Source: Rhodobacter sp. Har01 | GTDB taxonomy: Bacteria > Pseudomonadota > Alphaproteobacteria > Rhodobacterales > Rhodobacteraceae | Direction: 5' to 3' | Length of the DNA: 64,000 nt | Assembly: GCF_020564565.1 (NCBI RefSeq) | Contig: NZ_JAJCTD010000003.1 | Coordinates: forward strand, 62,001 to 126,000 | Shown: positions 34,652 through 43,595 of the stretch, piece by piece | How the letters are laid out: every line of letters begins with the position of its first letter | How positions within the stretch are numbered: position 1 is the first letter of the stretch | Notes under the pieces: model-generated | The model's input: the letters and a program-made list of their open reading frames with translations, nothing else | The model's database searches: none | What the model was told of the DNA's origin: nothing | Translations under genes and position numbers: made by a program

Positions 34652-34939
34652 TCAGACCGCGGCCTGGGCCTTTTCGATCTCGCGCTTGATCTTGAGGGCG
34701 CTCGACGACAGCTCGTCATCCTTGGACTTGGCCAGGAAGGCATCAAGCCCGCCGCGGTGATCGACCGTGCGCAGCGCCGCCGCCGAGATGCGCAGGTTGA
34801 ACGAGCGGCCCAGAACGTCGGACAACAGCGTCACTTCGTTCAGGTTCGGCAGGAAGCGGCGCCGGGACTTGTTGTTGGCGTGGCTGACCATGTTGCCGGT
34901 CATCGGGCCCTTGCCCGTCAGTTCGCAGACGCGCGACAT
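34652..34939 (-). CDS. rpmB: 50S ribosomal protein L28
   Basis: 95-residue ribosomal protein. [20 protein letters not shown] is the standard L28 start, followed by [20 protein letters not shown] and a C-terminal helical tail. Length matches alphaproteobacterial L28 (about 95-97). L28 is not followed by L33 here. A terminator-like hairpin lies downstream. Part of the large ribosomal subunit. Confidence 0.98.
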   Translation of the reverse strand: MSRVCELTGKGPMTGNMVSHANNKSRRRFLPNLNEVTLLSDVLGRSFNLRISAAALRTVDHRGGLDAFLAKSKDDELSSSALKIKREIEKAQAAV

Positions 34940-35127
34940 CGCGGTGATCCTTCAGTTCTGGCAAAGGGACGTGGTGCAGGGAATCCCCGCCGTCCGAATT
35001 CGATTGCGGGCGTATAGGCGCATGGCCGGCGGGCGTCAAGCGATTCACCGCGGGGCAAAGTGCGGGCCAAAGCATGGGCAGAGCGCGGCAAAGTCTGGGT
35101 TCGCGCGCGGGCCTGCGCGCTCTGGCG

Positions 35128-36114
35128 TCAGCCGCGCCCCAGGGCGGCAAGCATCTCGGCCGCCGCCGCCTCGGGCGTCTTTGCCCCCTGCCCCACCTCG
35201 GCCGCCAGCCGCCCCATCAAGCCTCGCGCCGGTTCGCGGTCCAGCGCTGCCAGAAGGCCCTGGCGCACCTCTTGCCCGAACCAGTGCGCCGCCTGTTCGG
35301 CCCGCCGCGCCGCCCAGTGGCCCTGGGCGCGGCGCCAGTCGGCCAGGGCCTGCATCTCGGCCCAGGCCTGCGCGAGGCCCGCACCGGTGACCGCGCTGAC
35401 CGGCATCGCCTTGGGAAAGCCCGGCGGGTCTTGCGGCCGGTGCCGCAACAGGTTCAGCGCCCCGGCATAGTCGGCGCAGGTGCGGGTGGCGGCGGCCAGC
35501 AGGTCGCCATCGGACTTGTTGACCAGGATCAGGTCGGCCATCTCCATGATGCCGCGCTTGACCCCCTGCAACTCGTCGCCGCCCGCCGGGGCCATCAGCA
35601 GCACGAACAGGTCGCAGGTCTCGGCCACCATGGTCTCGGACTGGCCGACGCCCACCGTCTCGATCAGGATGACGTCGAACCCCGCCGCCTCGCACAGCGC
35701 CACCGCCTCGCGGGTGCGGCGGGCGACACCGCCCATCTGGGCCTGGCTGGGCGAGGGCCGGATGAAGGCCTGCGGCTGGCGGGAAAGCCGTTCCATCCGG
35801 GTCTTGTCGCCAAGGATCGAGCCGCCCGAGCGCGCCGAGGAGGGATCGACTGCCAGCACGGCGACGCGCAGGCCGGCGTCGACCAGCATCATCCCGAAGG
35901 CTTCGATGAAGGTGGACTTGCCGACGCCGGGCGTGCCGGACAGCCCCAGCCGCAAGGCCTGCCGGTCGCCGAACGGCGCCCGGCCCAGCGCCGCCAGCAG
36001 CGCCACCGCCAGTGCCCGGTGATCGGCGCGCGCGCTTTCGACCAGGGTGATCGCCCGCGCCAGCGCCCGCCGGTCGCCGTTCCGGATCGCCGCCGCCGTT
36101 CCGCCGATGTCCAT
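35128..36114 (-). CDS. meaB: Methylmalonyl-CoA mutase-associated GTPase MeaB
   Basis: 328-residue GTPase. It has a P-loop GTPGVGKST (60-68), then [18 protein letters not shown], then ETVGVGQSE and NKSDGD for guanine recognition. MeaB protects and reloads B12-dependent methylmalonyl-CoA mutase. Length fits. Start at ATG 36114. The mutase genes are not in the window. Downstream on the same strand is rpmB, across a 188-base spacer. Confidence 0.93.
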   Translation of the reverse strand: MDIGGTAAAIRNGDRRALARAITLVESARADHRALAVALLAALGRAPFGDRQALRLGLSGTPGVGKSTFIEAFGMMLVDAGLRVAVLAVDPSSARSGGSILGDKTRMERLSRQPQAFIRPSPSQAQMGGVARRTREAVALCEAAGFDVILIETVGVGQSETMVAETCDLFVLLMAPAGGDELQGVKRGIMEMADLILVNKSDGDLLAAATRTCADYAGALNLLRHRPQDPPGFPKAMPVSAVTGAGLAQAWAEMQALADWRRAQGHWAARRAEQAAHWFGQEVRQGLLAALDREPARGLMGRLAAEVGQGAKTPEAAAAEMLAALGRG

Positions 36115-36257
36115 CCTGCGCCTCCGCCGTTTTCCGCCTTCTGCCCGACGCCGCGGGATTGCGCCAGAGAAAGGCTGAAGCAGCGGCGCGGCGCAAGGGC
36201 GCCGCAAGCCTCTTGCCTCGTCATCGCGCGCCAGGGGCGCGCGCCGCCTCGGTCAGG

Positions 36258-36334
36258 GGGCGCTGCCCCCTGACCCCCGGGGTATTTTCGCCAAGATGAA
36301 GATCCTTGCCGCTTCATCTTGGTCCAAATACCCC
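36258..36334. repeat. Dispersed GC element in head-to-head arrangement
   Basis: Two oppositely oriented half-elements form a long stem: GGGGTATTT (36279-36287) with AAATACCCC (36326-36334), and CCAAGATGAAG (36291-36301) with CTTCATCTTGG (36312-36322), loop of 10 bases. To the left is a GGGGGCGCTGCCCCC hairpin (36258-36272 region). Sits between meaB and hrpB. Confidence 0.8.
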
Positions 36335-36350
36335 CGCCGGAGGCAAATCC

Positions 36351-36390
36351 GGCAAGACAAGGCAAGACAAGGCAAGACAAGGCAAGACAA
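36351..36390. repeat. Four perfect copies of a 10-base tandem repeat
   Basis: GGCAAGACAA repeated four times in register at 36351, 36361, 36371 and 36381, followed by GGG. It lies 47 bases after the 3' end of hrpB. The 10-base unit is not a multiple of three and lies outside any gene; it may be slippage-prone. Confidence 0.95.
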
Positions 36391-36436
36391 GGGACGTGCG
36401 GCCGCGGTTGTGGCCTCTCCGCCTGACCGGCCCCGG

Positions 36437-38848
36437 TCAGGTGCCGCGCGGCTTGGCACGCAGGGTGGGTTCGGCCTGGGTCGGGTCTTCCGGCCAGGGA
36501 TGCCTTGGGTATTGCCCGCGCATGTCCTTGCGCACCTCGGCGTAGGTGGTGGCCCAGAACCGCGGCAGGTCCAGCGTGACCTGCACCGGCCGTTGCGCCG
36601 GCGACAGCAGGGTGACGCGCAGGGGCAGCCGGTGCTGGCCCACGGTCGGGTGACGGGTGACGCCGAACATCTCTTGCAGACGCACCTCGATGGCGGGGTG
36701 GTCGCCGTCATAGTCGATCGGCACCGACCGGCCCAGCGGGGTGGTGAACTGCGACGGCGTCAGCCGGTCCAGCGCGGATTTCTGCTCGTGCGAGAGCAGC
36801 TCCAGCAGCGGCTTTGTCAGGTCCAGCGCCCGCAGGTCGGCCTCGCTGCGGCGACCCTTGAGATGCGCCAGCAGCCAGTCCGCCGGGCCGGCCAGCAGCG
36901 CCTCGTCCTCGACCTCGGGCCAGTCCGTGCCGCGCGCCAGCCGCATCCGCGCCCGCAGCCGGCGGGCGGCCGGCGTCCAGGGCAGGCCGATCTGGCGCAG
37001 CCCGTCCAGCGCCGCCCGGGCCAGCGCCTCGGGCGGGGCCTCGGGCCAGGGCCGCTCGTCCAGCACCAGCGCACCGAACACCTCTTGCCGCCGCGCCTGC
37101 ACCCGGCCGTCGCGGCGGTTCCATTCCACCGTCTCGCGCCAGCCGATCTGGCCCGCGTGCAGGGCGCGGAACTCGGTCTCGGGCAGTTCGACCGCCTGCC
37201 GCACCATGGCTTCGCGCGGGTCGCCGTCCAGGTCGGTGGCCACGATCATCCGCGCCCTGGCCAAGCCCGAGCCTGCGGGCAGCAACGCGCCCTTGCCGCC
37301 CGACAGAAGATAGCGCGGCGCCTCACCCGGGCGGCGCAGGCCGATGCGGTCGGGGTAGGCCAGTGCCGCCGCCTGCGCCACCGACAGGCCTGGCACGGTG
37401 CCCAGCGGCACGGCGCGGGCCAGCCGCGCGGCCTCGAGCCGGATGCGGTCCAGCGTCGGGCGATGCGCGTCCGCCGGCGGCCGGTCCAGCGCCTTCAGCC
37501 GCAGCATCAGGTCCGGCCCCGCCCCGCGCAGCGGATCGCGGTCCTCCAGCAGCGCGGCCAGCGGCGCGGCCCCCGGCCCGGCCACCGCCAGCATATGCGC
37601 CAGCCGCGGGTGCAGCGGCAGGCCGGCCAGCAGCCGGCCATGCGCGGTGATGCGGCCGGTGTCGTCCAGCGCGCCCAGGCCCGCCAGCAGCGCCCGCGCC
37701 TCGGCCAGCGTGCCCGGGTGCGGCGGGGTCAGGAAGGGCAGCGCCCCGGACCCCCAGAGCGCCAGTTCCAGCGCCAGCGGGGTCAGGTCCGCGGCCTCGA
37801 TCTCGGCCGGGGGATAGGCGCGCAACGCGCCTTCCTCGCCGCGGGTCCACATCCGGTAGCAGGTGCCTTGCGCCACCCGGCCCGCCCGGCCGCGGCGCTG
37901 CTCGGCCTCGGCCCGGGTCACCCGTTCGGTCACCAGCCGCGACATCCCCGAGGCCGGATCGAACCGCGCCCGCCGCGCCCGGCCGCAATCGACCACCACC
38001 CGGATGTCGGGCAGCGTCAGCGAGGTCTCCGCGATGGCGGTCGCCAGCACCACCTTGCGCCCCGGCGCCGGCGCCAGCGCGGCGCGCTGCGCGGCAAAGT
38101 CCATTGCGCCGAACAGCGGCCGCAGGCTGCAGCCCGGCAGGCCTTGCAGCAGGCCCTCGACGCGGCGGATCTCGCCCTCGCCCGGCAGGAAGACCAGCAC
38201 CCCGCCGTCGGTTTCCTCGACCGCCTGCCGCACCAGCGCTGCCGCCGCCGCCTCGAACCGCAGGCTGGCGTCCAGCGGTCGCGGCAGCCAGCGGGTTTCC
38301 ACCGCAAAGGCGCGGCCCTCGGCGGTGATCACCGGCGCATCGCCCATCAGCGCGGCCACCGGCGCGGCGTCCAGCGTCGCCGACATCACCAGCACCGCCA
38401 GGTCGGGGCGCAGCGCCGCCCGCACCTCCAGCGCCAGCGCGAGCCCAAGGTCGGCATGCAGGCTGCGTTCGTGGAATTCGTCGAAGATCAGACAGGACAC
38501 GCCGGGCAGTTCTGCCTCGGACTGGATCATCCGGGTCAGGATGCCCTCGGTCACCACCTCGATGCGGGTGGCCGCCGAGACCTTCGCCTCGCCCCGGATG
38601 CGATAGCCGACGCGCCCGCCGACGGTCTCGCCCAGCGTCTCGGCCATCCGTTCGGCGGCGGCACGGGCGGCCAGGCGGCGCGGCTCGAGCATCAGGATGC
38701 GGCCGGGAAACAGGTCCGCCGCCAGCAGGTCCAGCGGCACCACGGTGGTCTTGCCCGCGCCCGGCGGGGCCTGCAGCACGGCGCGGCCGGCGGTCGCCAG
38801 CGCGGCGCGCAATTCGGGCAGGATGGCGGTGACGGGCAATGCGGTCAT
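36437..38848 (-). CDS. hrpB: ATP-dependent RNA helicase HrpB
   Basis: 803-residue DExH-box helicase. Walker A is PPGAGKTT (28-35), motif II is DEFH in LIFDEFHERSLHADLG, motif III is MSATLD, and motifs VI regions include RRGRAGRVAQGTCYR. The C-terminal HrpB domain (GRSVPIDYDGDHPAIEVRLQ, split as GRSVPIDYDGD and HPAIEVRLQEMFG) is present. Length agrees with the family. Start at ATG 38848. It faces the MFS gene divergently with a 109-base spacer. Confidence 0.95.
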   Translation of the reverse strand: MTALPVTAILPELRAALATAGRAVLQAPPGAGKTTVVPLDLLAADLFPGRILMLEPRRLAARAAAERMAETLGETVGGRVGYRIRGEAKVSAATRIEVVTEGILTRMIQSEAELPGVSCLIFDEFHERSLHADLGLALALEVRAALRPDLAVLVMSATLDAAPVAALMGDAPVITAEGRAFAVETRWLPRPLDASLRFEAAAAALVRQAVEETDGGVLVFLPGEGEIRRVEGLLQGLPGCSLRPLFGAMDFAAQRAALAPAPGRKVVLATAIAETSLTLPDIRVVVDCGRARRARFDPASGMSRLVTERVTRAEAEQRRGRAGRVAQGTCYRMWTRGEEGALRAYPPAEIEAADLTPLALELALWGSGALPFLTPPHPGTLAEARALLAGLGALDDTGRITAHGRLLAGLPLHPRLAHMLAVAGPGAAPLAALLEDRDPLRGAGPDLMLRLKALDRPPADAHRPTLDRIRLEAARLARAVPLGTVPGLSVAQAAALAYPDRIGLRRPGEAPRYLLSGGKGALLPAGSGLARARMIVATDLDGDPREAMVRQAVELPETEFRALHAGQIGWRETVEWNRRDGRVQARRQEVFGALVLDERPWPEAPPEALARAALDGLRQIGLPWTPAARRLRARMRLARGTDWPEVEDEALLAGPADWLLAHLKGRRSEADLRALDLTKPLLELLSHEQKSALDRLTPSQFTTPLGRSVPIDYDGDHPAIEVRLQEMFGVTRHPTVGQHRLPLRVTLLSPAQRPVQVTLDLPRFWATTYAEVRKDMRGQYPRHPWPEDPTQAEPTLRAKPRGT

Positions 38849-38957
38849 CCCCGCCTCTTGCCACGCCGGGCCGGCCTGTAACAAGCCGTGAAGGCCGGGG
38901 GCTTCCGGGTTGCCGTCCCGGGCGCTAGGGGAGTGTTTGCGCAAGCAGGAGACCGGC

Positions 38958-40148
38958 ATGACCCTGGACGAAGCCAAGCGCGCCCGCGCGGCGGTGGCGG
39001 CGATGTTTGCCGCCAACGGGTTCACCATGGGCGCCTGGGCACCGCAGATTCCGCTGCTGCTGCCGCGCCATCAGATCAGCGAATTCACCCTGGGCCTGCT
39101 GATCCTGGTGCTGGGCCTGGGCGCGGTTTCCGCCATGCTGTTTGCCGGCCGGCTGATCGCCCGCTTCGGCACCGTGCCGGTGCTGCGCGTCTTTGCGCTT
39201 GGCATCGTGCCCAGCCTGCCCGCCGTGGTGCTGGCCCCGTCGCTTTGGCTGCTGGCCCCGGCCATGGCCGCCCTGGGGGCACTGATCGGCTGCATGGACG
39301 TGGCGATGAACGCCAACGCGGTCGAGGTCGAACGCCGGCTGGGCCGGGCGATCATGTCGTCGTCGCATGGCTTCTGGTCGCTGGGCGGCTTTCTGGGCGG
39401 CACCTTCGGGGCGGCGCTGATCGCCCGCGCCTCGGCCGAGGCGCAGGCGCTGGCGACCGCCGCGCTGGTGGCCGGGGTGGTCCTGCTTGCCCAGGCCGCC
39501 CTGAAGGGAGAGCCGCCGCACCCGGTGCCTGCCCCCGCCGGCGGCCGTCGGCGCGGGCTGTTGCCCCGCGCGGCGGGGATCTGGGTTCTGGGCGCGATGG
39601 CGCTGTTCTCCATGGTGCCGGAAGGCGCGGTGCTGGACTGGGCCGCGCTCTATCTGCAGGACGAGCTTGCCGCCTCGACCTTCGCTTCGGGCCTGGGCTT
39701 TGCGTTCTTCGCCGGGGCGATGGCGGTGATGCGCTTTGCCGGCGACGGCCTGCGCAACCGCTTTGGCGCGGTGCAGACGCTGCGGCTGTCCGGGCTGATC
39801 GGCGCGGCGGGGCTGCTGATCGGCGCGGTCGCCCCGGCGGCCCCCCTGGCCATCGCCGGCTTTGCGCTGGCCGGTCTGGGGGTGGCGAACATGGTGCCGA
39901 TCCTGTTCTCGGCGGCCGGGAACTATCCTGGCCAGGCGGCGGGCGCGGCGATTTCGGCCGTCACCATGGTCGGCTATACCGGCATCCTGGTCGCCCCCGC
40001 CTCGATCGGCTTCGTGGCCGAGCATATCGGCTACCGGCCGACCTATGCCGTGCTGGCGGGGCTTCTGGTGGTGGTGGCGACGCTGGCCCCGCGCACCGCC
40101 ATGGCCGACGCCCGTCATGCGCCCCCGGCGGCTCCGACCGCCCGCTGA
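38958..40148 (+). CDS. MFS transporter
   Basis: 396-residue membrane protein with about twelve helices. Motif-like stretches are ANGFTMGAWAPQIPLLL in helix 1, GRLIARFGTVPVLRV after helix 2, and GCMDVAMNANAVEVER after helix 4. The last matches a subfamily of YbjJ-like inner-membrane MFS proteins. Start ATG 38958 behind GCAGGAGAC. Substrate unknown. The gene is divergent from hrpB and convergent with the LysR gene at 40225. Confidence 0.88.
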   Translation: MTLDEAKRARAAVAAMFAANGFTMGAWAPQIPLLLPRHQISEFTLGLLILVLGLGAVSAMLFAGRLIARFGTVPVLRVFALGIVPSLPAVVLAPSLWLLAPAMAALGALIGCMDVAMNANAVEVERRLGRAIMSSSHGFWSLGGFLGGTFGAALIARASAEAQALATAALVAGVVLLAQAALKGEPPHPVPAPAGGRRRGLLPRAAGIWVLGAMALFSMVPEGAVLDWAALYLQDELAASTFASGLGFAFFAGAMAVMRFAGDGLRNRFGAVQTLRLSGLIGAAGLLIGAVAPAAPLAIAGFALAGLGVANMVPILFSAAGNYPGQAAGAAISAVTMVGYTGILVAPASIGFVAEHIGYRPTYAVLAGLLVVVATLAPRTAMADARHAPPAAPTAR

Positions 40149-40224
40149 AGCAGGCCCGCCGCCGGATCGGCGGCCAACAGCCGGACAAGGTCGCAGGCCT
40201 GCCGCAGCGGCATGACCGGCGAGG

Positions 40225-41130
40225 TCAGCCGCCGCGCCCCAGCGTCAGCGACAGGAAGGCGCGGAACACCTGCGCCGGGGCGGTCAGCGGGCGGTTGCGC
40301 GCCCAGCTCAGCCCGACGTCCATCGAGGGCACCGGCTCTTGCGTCGTGCGCTGCTCGATGCGCTGGCCTTCCAGCGACCAGGGCCGATAGACCATGTCCG
40401 ACAGGATCGTCACGCCCATTCCGGCAGCGACCATCGAGCGCACTGCCTCGACCGACGAGGTCGAGAACACCACCTGCGGAACCAGGCCGTGCTGGTCCCA
40501 GTAGCGGCCGGCGGTGCGGCTGGCCTCATCCACCGTCAGCATGATGTATGGTTCGCGGGCAACGTCGCGCAGCGACACCTCGGGGGCCGAAAGCAGCGGG
40601 TGTTCCGACGGCAGCCAGACCCGACGGCGCGACCGGAACAGGGTTTCGGCCTCAAGCTCTTCGGCATTGCCCAGGTTCGAGGTCAGCATCACCGCCAGGT
40701 CCAGCCCGCCGGTGACCAGCGCGTTCTCGATCGCCGAGCGCGAAAGCTCGGACAGTTCCAGCGTGACGCCCGGATAGCTGCGCCGGAAGGCAGCGGTGTG
40801 GCGGGCCATGAAATAGCCGGCGACCGTATAGGTGACGCCCAGCCGCAACCGCCCGGTGACGCTGCGTTCCTCGCCCAGCGGGCTGCGTTCGGCATCGTCC
40901 ACCGCGGCCATGATCGCCCGTGCCCGGCCCAGGAAGCGCGCGCCCTCGGGGGTGACCGACACGCCCTGCGCGCCGCGCTGCAAAAGCTGCACCCCCAGCC
41001 GCGCCTCAAGCCCCTGGATGCCCGCCGTGACCGCCGATTGCGAGATGTTCATCTCGACCGCCGCCTGGCTGATCTGCCCGGCCTCGGCGGCAGCGATGAA
41101 GTAGCGCAACTGTCTCAGCGTCAGGGCCAT
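40225..41130 (-). CDS. LysR-family transcriptional regulator, divergent from the pxp cluster
   Basis: 301-residue activator or repressor. The N-terminal winged helix-turn-helix is LRQLRYFIAAAEAGQISQAA, then MNISQSAVTAGIQGLEARLG. The effector domain contains GVTYTVAGYFMARHTAAFRR and SSVEAVRSMVAAGMG. It shares a 110-base divergent promoter region with pxpA, which suggests it controls that cluster in response to a pathway metabolite. The intergenic segment contains an interrupted TTCGTAT/TATGCGAA palindrome (41172-41191) fitting a LysR site. Confidence 0.9.
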   Translation of the reverse strand: MALTLRQLRYFIAAAEAGQISQAAVEMNISQSAVTAGIQGLEARLGVQLLQRGAQGVSVTPEGARFLGRARAIMAAVDDAERSPLGEERSVTGRLRLGVTYTVAGYFMARHTAAFRRSYPGVTLELSELSRSAIENALVTGGLDLAVMLTSNLGNAEELEAETLFRSRRRVWLPSEHPLLSAPEVSLRDVAREPYIMLTVDEASRTAGRYWDQHGLVPQVVFSTSSVEAVRSMVAAGMGVTILSDMVYRPWSLEGQRIEQRTTQEPVPSMDVGLSWARNRPLTAPAQVFRAFLSLTLGRGG

Positions 41131-41171
41131 GGCGGCGTCTCATCGGATTTTTCGATACTGTAATGCAGATT

Positions 41172-41191
41172 TTCGTATTTGCCTATGCGAA
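41172..41191. promoter_or_regulatory. Candidate LysR binding site
   Basis: TTCGTAT and ATGCGAA arms (one mismatch) around TTGCCT in the LysR/pxpA divergent promoter. A second related TTTTTCGATA lies just before it. Fits the general T-N11-A dyad form of LysR sites. Inferred. Confidence 0.4.
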
Positions 41192-41240
41192 CCGAGTCGG
41201 TCCAGCATCGGGGCAATCCAGAAGAAAAAAGGGGGGTGCG

Positions 41241-41963
41241 ATGCCGGTCACGGTGAATTGTGACATGGGGGAAGGCTTTGGCCTGTACCGCATGGGCGAC
41301 GACGCGGGCCTGATGCCGCTGATCGACATCGCCAACGTCGCCTGCGGCTTTCACGCCAGCGATTTCAACCACATGCGGGCCACGGTCCGGCTTGCCAAAC
41401 AGCATGGGGTCAAGGTCGGCGCACACCCCTCGCTGCCCGATCTGCAGGGCTTCGGCCGGCGCGAGATGAAGATCGGCCGCGAGGAAATGACCAACGCGCT
41501 GATCTACCAGATCGGCGCTTTGTGCGGGTTCCTCAAGGCCGAGGGGCTGCCGCTCAACCACATCAAGCCGCACGGCAGCCTCTATGGCATGGCCGCCCGT
41601 CAGGACGACATCGCCCAGGCCGTCTGCGACGCCGCCGATATTTTCGGCGTGCCGCTTCTAGGCATGACCGGCACGCTGCACGAAACCGTCTACCCGGCCC
41701 GCGGCCACGGCTTTGTCGCCGAGTTCTATGCCGATCTGGATTACCGCCCCGACGGCAGCCTGATCGTGACGCGCGAGCATGAGGCGAAGGACCCGGCGCT
41801 CATGGCCGCCCGCTGCGTGCGCGCCATCACGGAAGGCCGCGGCACCGCCATCGACGGCAGCGACATCCCGGTGCGCTGCGACAGCATCTGCATCCACTCC
41901 GACACGCCCAACGCCATCGACATCGCCCGCGCCGTCCGCGCCGCCATCCAGCCCTACACCTGA
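41241..41963 (+). CDS. pxpA: PxpA-like LamB/YcsF protein (5-oxoprolinase subunit A family)
   Basis: 240-residue protein of the PxpA family, which in its characterised role hydrolyses 5-oxoproline with PxpB and PxpC at the expense of ATP. Pieces of the family are VNCDMGEGFGLYRMGDD, ANVACGFHASDFNHMR, VGAHPSLPDLQGFGRREM and HIKPHGSLYGMAAR. The start is ATG 41241 with an AGGGGGG Shine-Dalgarno. It is the first gene of the cluster pxpA, biotin carrier, biotin carboxylase, pxpB, pxpC. Co-occurrence with biotin genes suggests that the substrate or chemistry differs from plain 5-oxoproline cleavage. Confidence 0.9.
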   Translation: MPVTVNCDMGEGFGLYRMGDDAGLMPLIDIANVACGFHASDFNHMRATVRLAKQHGVKVGAHPSLPDLQGFGRREMKIGREEMTNALIYQIGALCGFLKAEGLPLNHIKPHGSLYGMAARQDDIAQAVCDAADIFGVPLLGMTGTLHETVYPARGHGFVAEFYADLDYRPDGSLIVTREHEAKDPALMAARCVRAITEGRGTAIDGSDIPVRCDSICIHSDTPNAIDIARAVRAAIQPYT

Positions 41964-41975
41964 AAGGCCCCTCCG

Positions 41976-42209
41976 ATGCCCCAGATCCAATCCCCCCTGC
42001 CCGGCACGTTCTACCGCAGCCCCTCGCCCGACAAGCCGCCCTTCAAGGCCGACGGCGACGCCGTCGCCGTGGGCGACGTGATCGGGTTGATCGAGGTGAT
42101 GAAGTCGTTCCACGAGGTGAAGTCCGAAGTGGCCGGAGCCAATATCCGCTTCGCCTGCGACAACGAGGAGCCGGTGATGGCCGGCGCCGTGCTGGCGGAC
42201 CTCGACTGA
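41976..42209 (+). CDS. Stand-alone biotin carboxyl carrier domain protein
   Basis: 77-residue protein that is little more than one biotinyl domain. The biotin motif is VIGLIEVMKSFHEVKSE, with Lys 43 in VMKSF (Ser where AccB usually has Met after the Lys). The usual N-terminal domain of AccB (about 70 residues) is absent. It lies 12 bases after pxpA and overlaps the carboxylase start by 1 base. It probably presents CO2 on biotin to a PxpB/PxpC-type carboxyltransferase, not to fatty-acid synthesis. Confidence 0.9.
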   Translation: MPQIQSPLPGTFYRSPSPDKPPFKADGDAVAVGDVIGLIEVMKSFHEVKSEVAGANIRFACDNEEPVMAGAVLADLD

Positions 42210-43585
42210 TGCTGAAGAAACTCCTGGTCGCGAACCGGGGCGAGATCGCGGTGCGGATCATCCGCGCCGCCCGCGACCTTGGGATCGCCACCGTCGCGGT
42301 GCATTCCGACGCCGACACCGAAAGTCTGCATGTCCAGATTGCCGATGAGGCGGTGAACATCGGCCCGCCAGCGGCGAAGAAAAGCTATCTGAACATTCCG
42401 GTCCTCCTGAAGGCTGCAGAAGACACTGGCTGCGACAGCGTCCACCCCGGCTACGGCTTCCTGGCCGAGAACGCCGGCTTCTCGGACGCCGTCACCGCCG
42501 CCGGCCTGACCTTCGTCGGCCCCAGCGGAGACGCCATCCGCCTGATGGGCGACAAGGTCGCCGCCCGCTCGGCCGCCCATGCGGCGGGGGTGCCGGTGGT
42601 GCCCGGATCGGCGGGGCGCATCCATGACATCGACGAGGCCCGCCACATCCTGATCGACACCGGGTTCCCGGTGATGATCAAGGCCGCGGCGGGCGGCGGC
42701 GGGCGCGGCATCCGCATCGCCAACTCGCTGGCCGAATTCGAGACCGCCTTCCCCCAGGCCGCGACCGAGGCCCTTGCGGCCTTCGGCGACGGCGGGTTGT
42801 ACATGGAAAAGGTCATCACCCAGGCCCGCCACATCGAGGTGCAGGTGCTGGGCGACGGCACCGACGCCATCCACTGCTTCGAACGCGAATGCTCACTCCA
42901 GCGCCGCCGCCAGAAGGTCTGGGAAGAAGCCCCCTCGCGCGCCCTTTCGCCCCGTCTGCGCGACGAGCTTTGCGCCTCCGCCGTGCGGCTGGCCCGCGCG
43001 GTGGGCTATTCCGGCGCCGGAACCATCGAATACCTCTACGACGACGCGGCCGACCGCTTCTACTTCATCGAGATGAATACCCGCATCCAGGTGGAACATC
43101 CGGTGACCGAGATGATCACCGGCATCGACCTGGTGGCCGAGATGCTCCGCATCGCCGGGGGCGAACCGCTGCGGCTGCGGCAATCCGAGATCACCCCGCG
43201 CGGCCACGCCATCGAGGTGCGCCTCAACGCCGAAGACCCGGCCCGCGACTTCGCCCCCTTCCCCGGCACCGTCACCGACCTGCGCATTCCCGGCGGCCCC
43301 GGCGTGCGCTTCGATTCGATGCTCTACGCCGGCTACACCGTGCCGCCGTTCTACGACTCGCTCCTGGCGAAGCTGATCGTCCACGCCGAGACCCGCGAGG
43401 CTGCGATTGCCCGCCTCACCCGCGCGCTGAGCGAGCTGCGGATCGACGGGCTGAAAACCACCAAACCGCTGTTCCTTGCCCTGGCGGCCGATCCGGCCGT
43501 GCAGGCGGGCGCGGTGCATACCCGCTGGCTGGAAGGCTGGCTTGAAACACACGCCGCCCGGCTGGTGCCGGAGCTGGAGCCATGA
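42209..43585 (+). CDS. Biotin carboxylase, pxp-cluster paralog
   Basis: 458-residue ATP-grasp enzyme that carboxylates biotin using bicarbonate. It shows KKLLVANRGEIAVRIIRAAR at the start, GYGFLAENAGF, MIKAAAGGGGRGIRIA, ECSLQRRRQKVWEEAPS and EMNTRIQVEHPVTEMI. The length is that of AccC, but its position between a short biotin carrier and pxpB indicates a separate system. ATG overlaps the carrier stop by one base (TGATG). Confidence 0.93.
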   Translation: MLKKLLVANRGEIAVRIIRAARDLGIATVAVHSDADTESLHVQIADEAVNIGPPAAKKSYLNIPVLLKAAEDTGCDSVHPGYGFLAENAGFSDAVTAAGLTFVGPSGDAIRLMGDKVAARSAAHAAGVPVVPGSAGRIHDIDEARHILIDTGFPVMIKAAAGGGGRGIRIANSLAEFETAFPQAATEALAAFGDGGLYMEKVITQARHIEVQVLGDGTDAIHCFERECSLQRRRQKVWEEAPSRALSPRLRDELCASAVRLARAVGYSGAGTIEYLYDDAADRFYFIEMNTRIQVEHPVTEMITGIDLVAEMLRIAGGEPLRLRQSEITPRGHAIEVRLNAEDPARDFAPFPGTVTDLRIPGGPGVRFDSMLYAGYTVPPFYDSLLAKLIVHAETREAAIARLTRALSELRIDGLKTTKPLFLALAADPAVQAGAVHTRWLEGWLETHAARLVPELEP

Positions 43586-43595
43586 GGGAGGGACC

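Noticed and set aside
36351..36392. Repeats considered as a CRISPR array
   Set aside because: Units are 10 bases, directly adjacent, without spacers, and no cas gene is in the window.
36296..38881. Long plus-strand frame opposite hrpB
   Set aside because: Antisense shadow of a well-conserved helicase gene; low-complexity Arg/Gln/His-rich translation.
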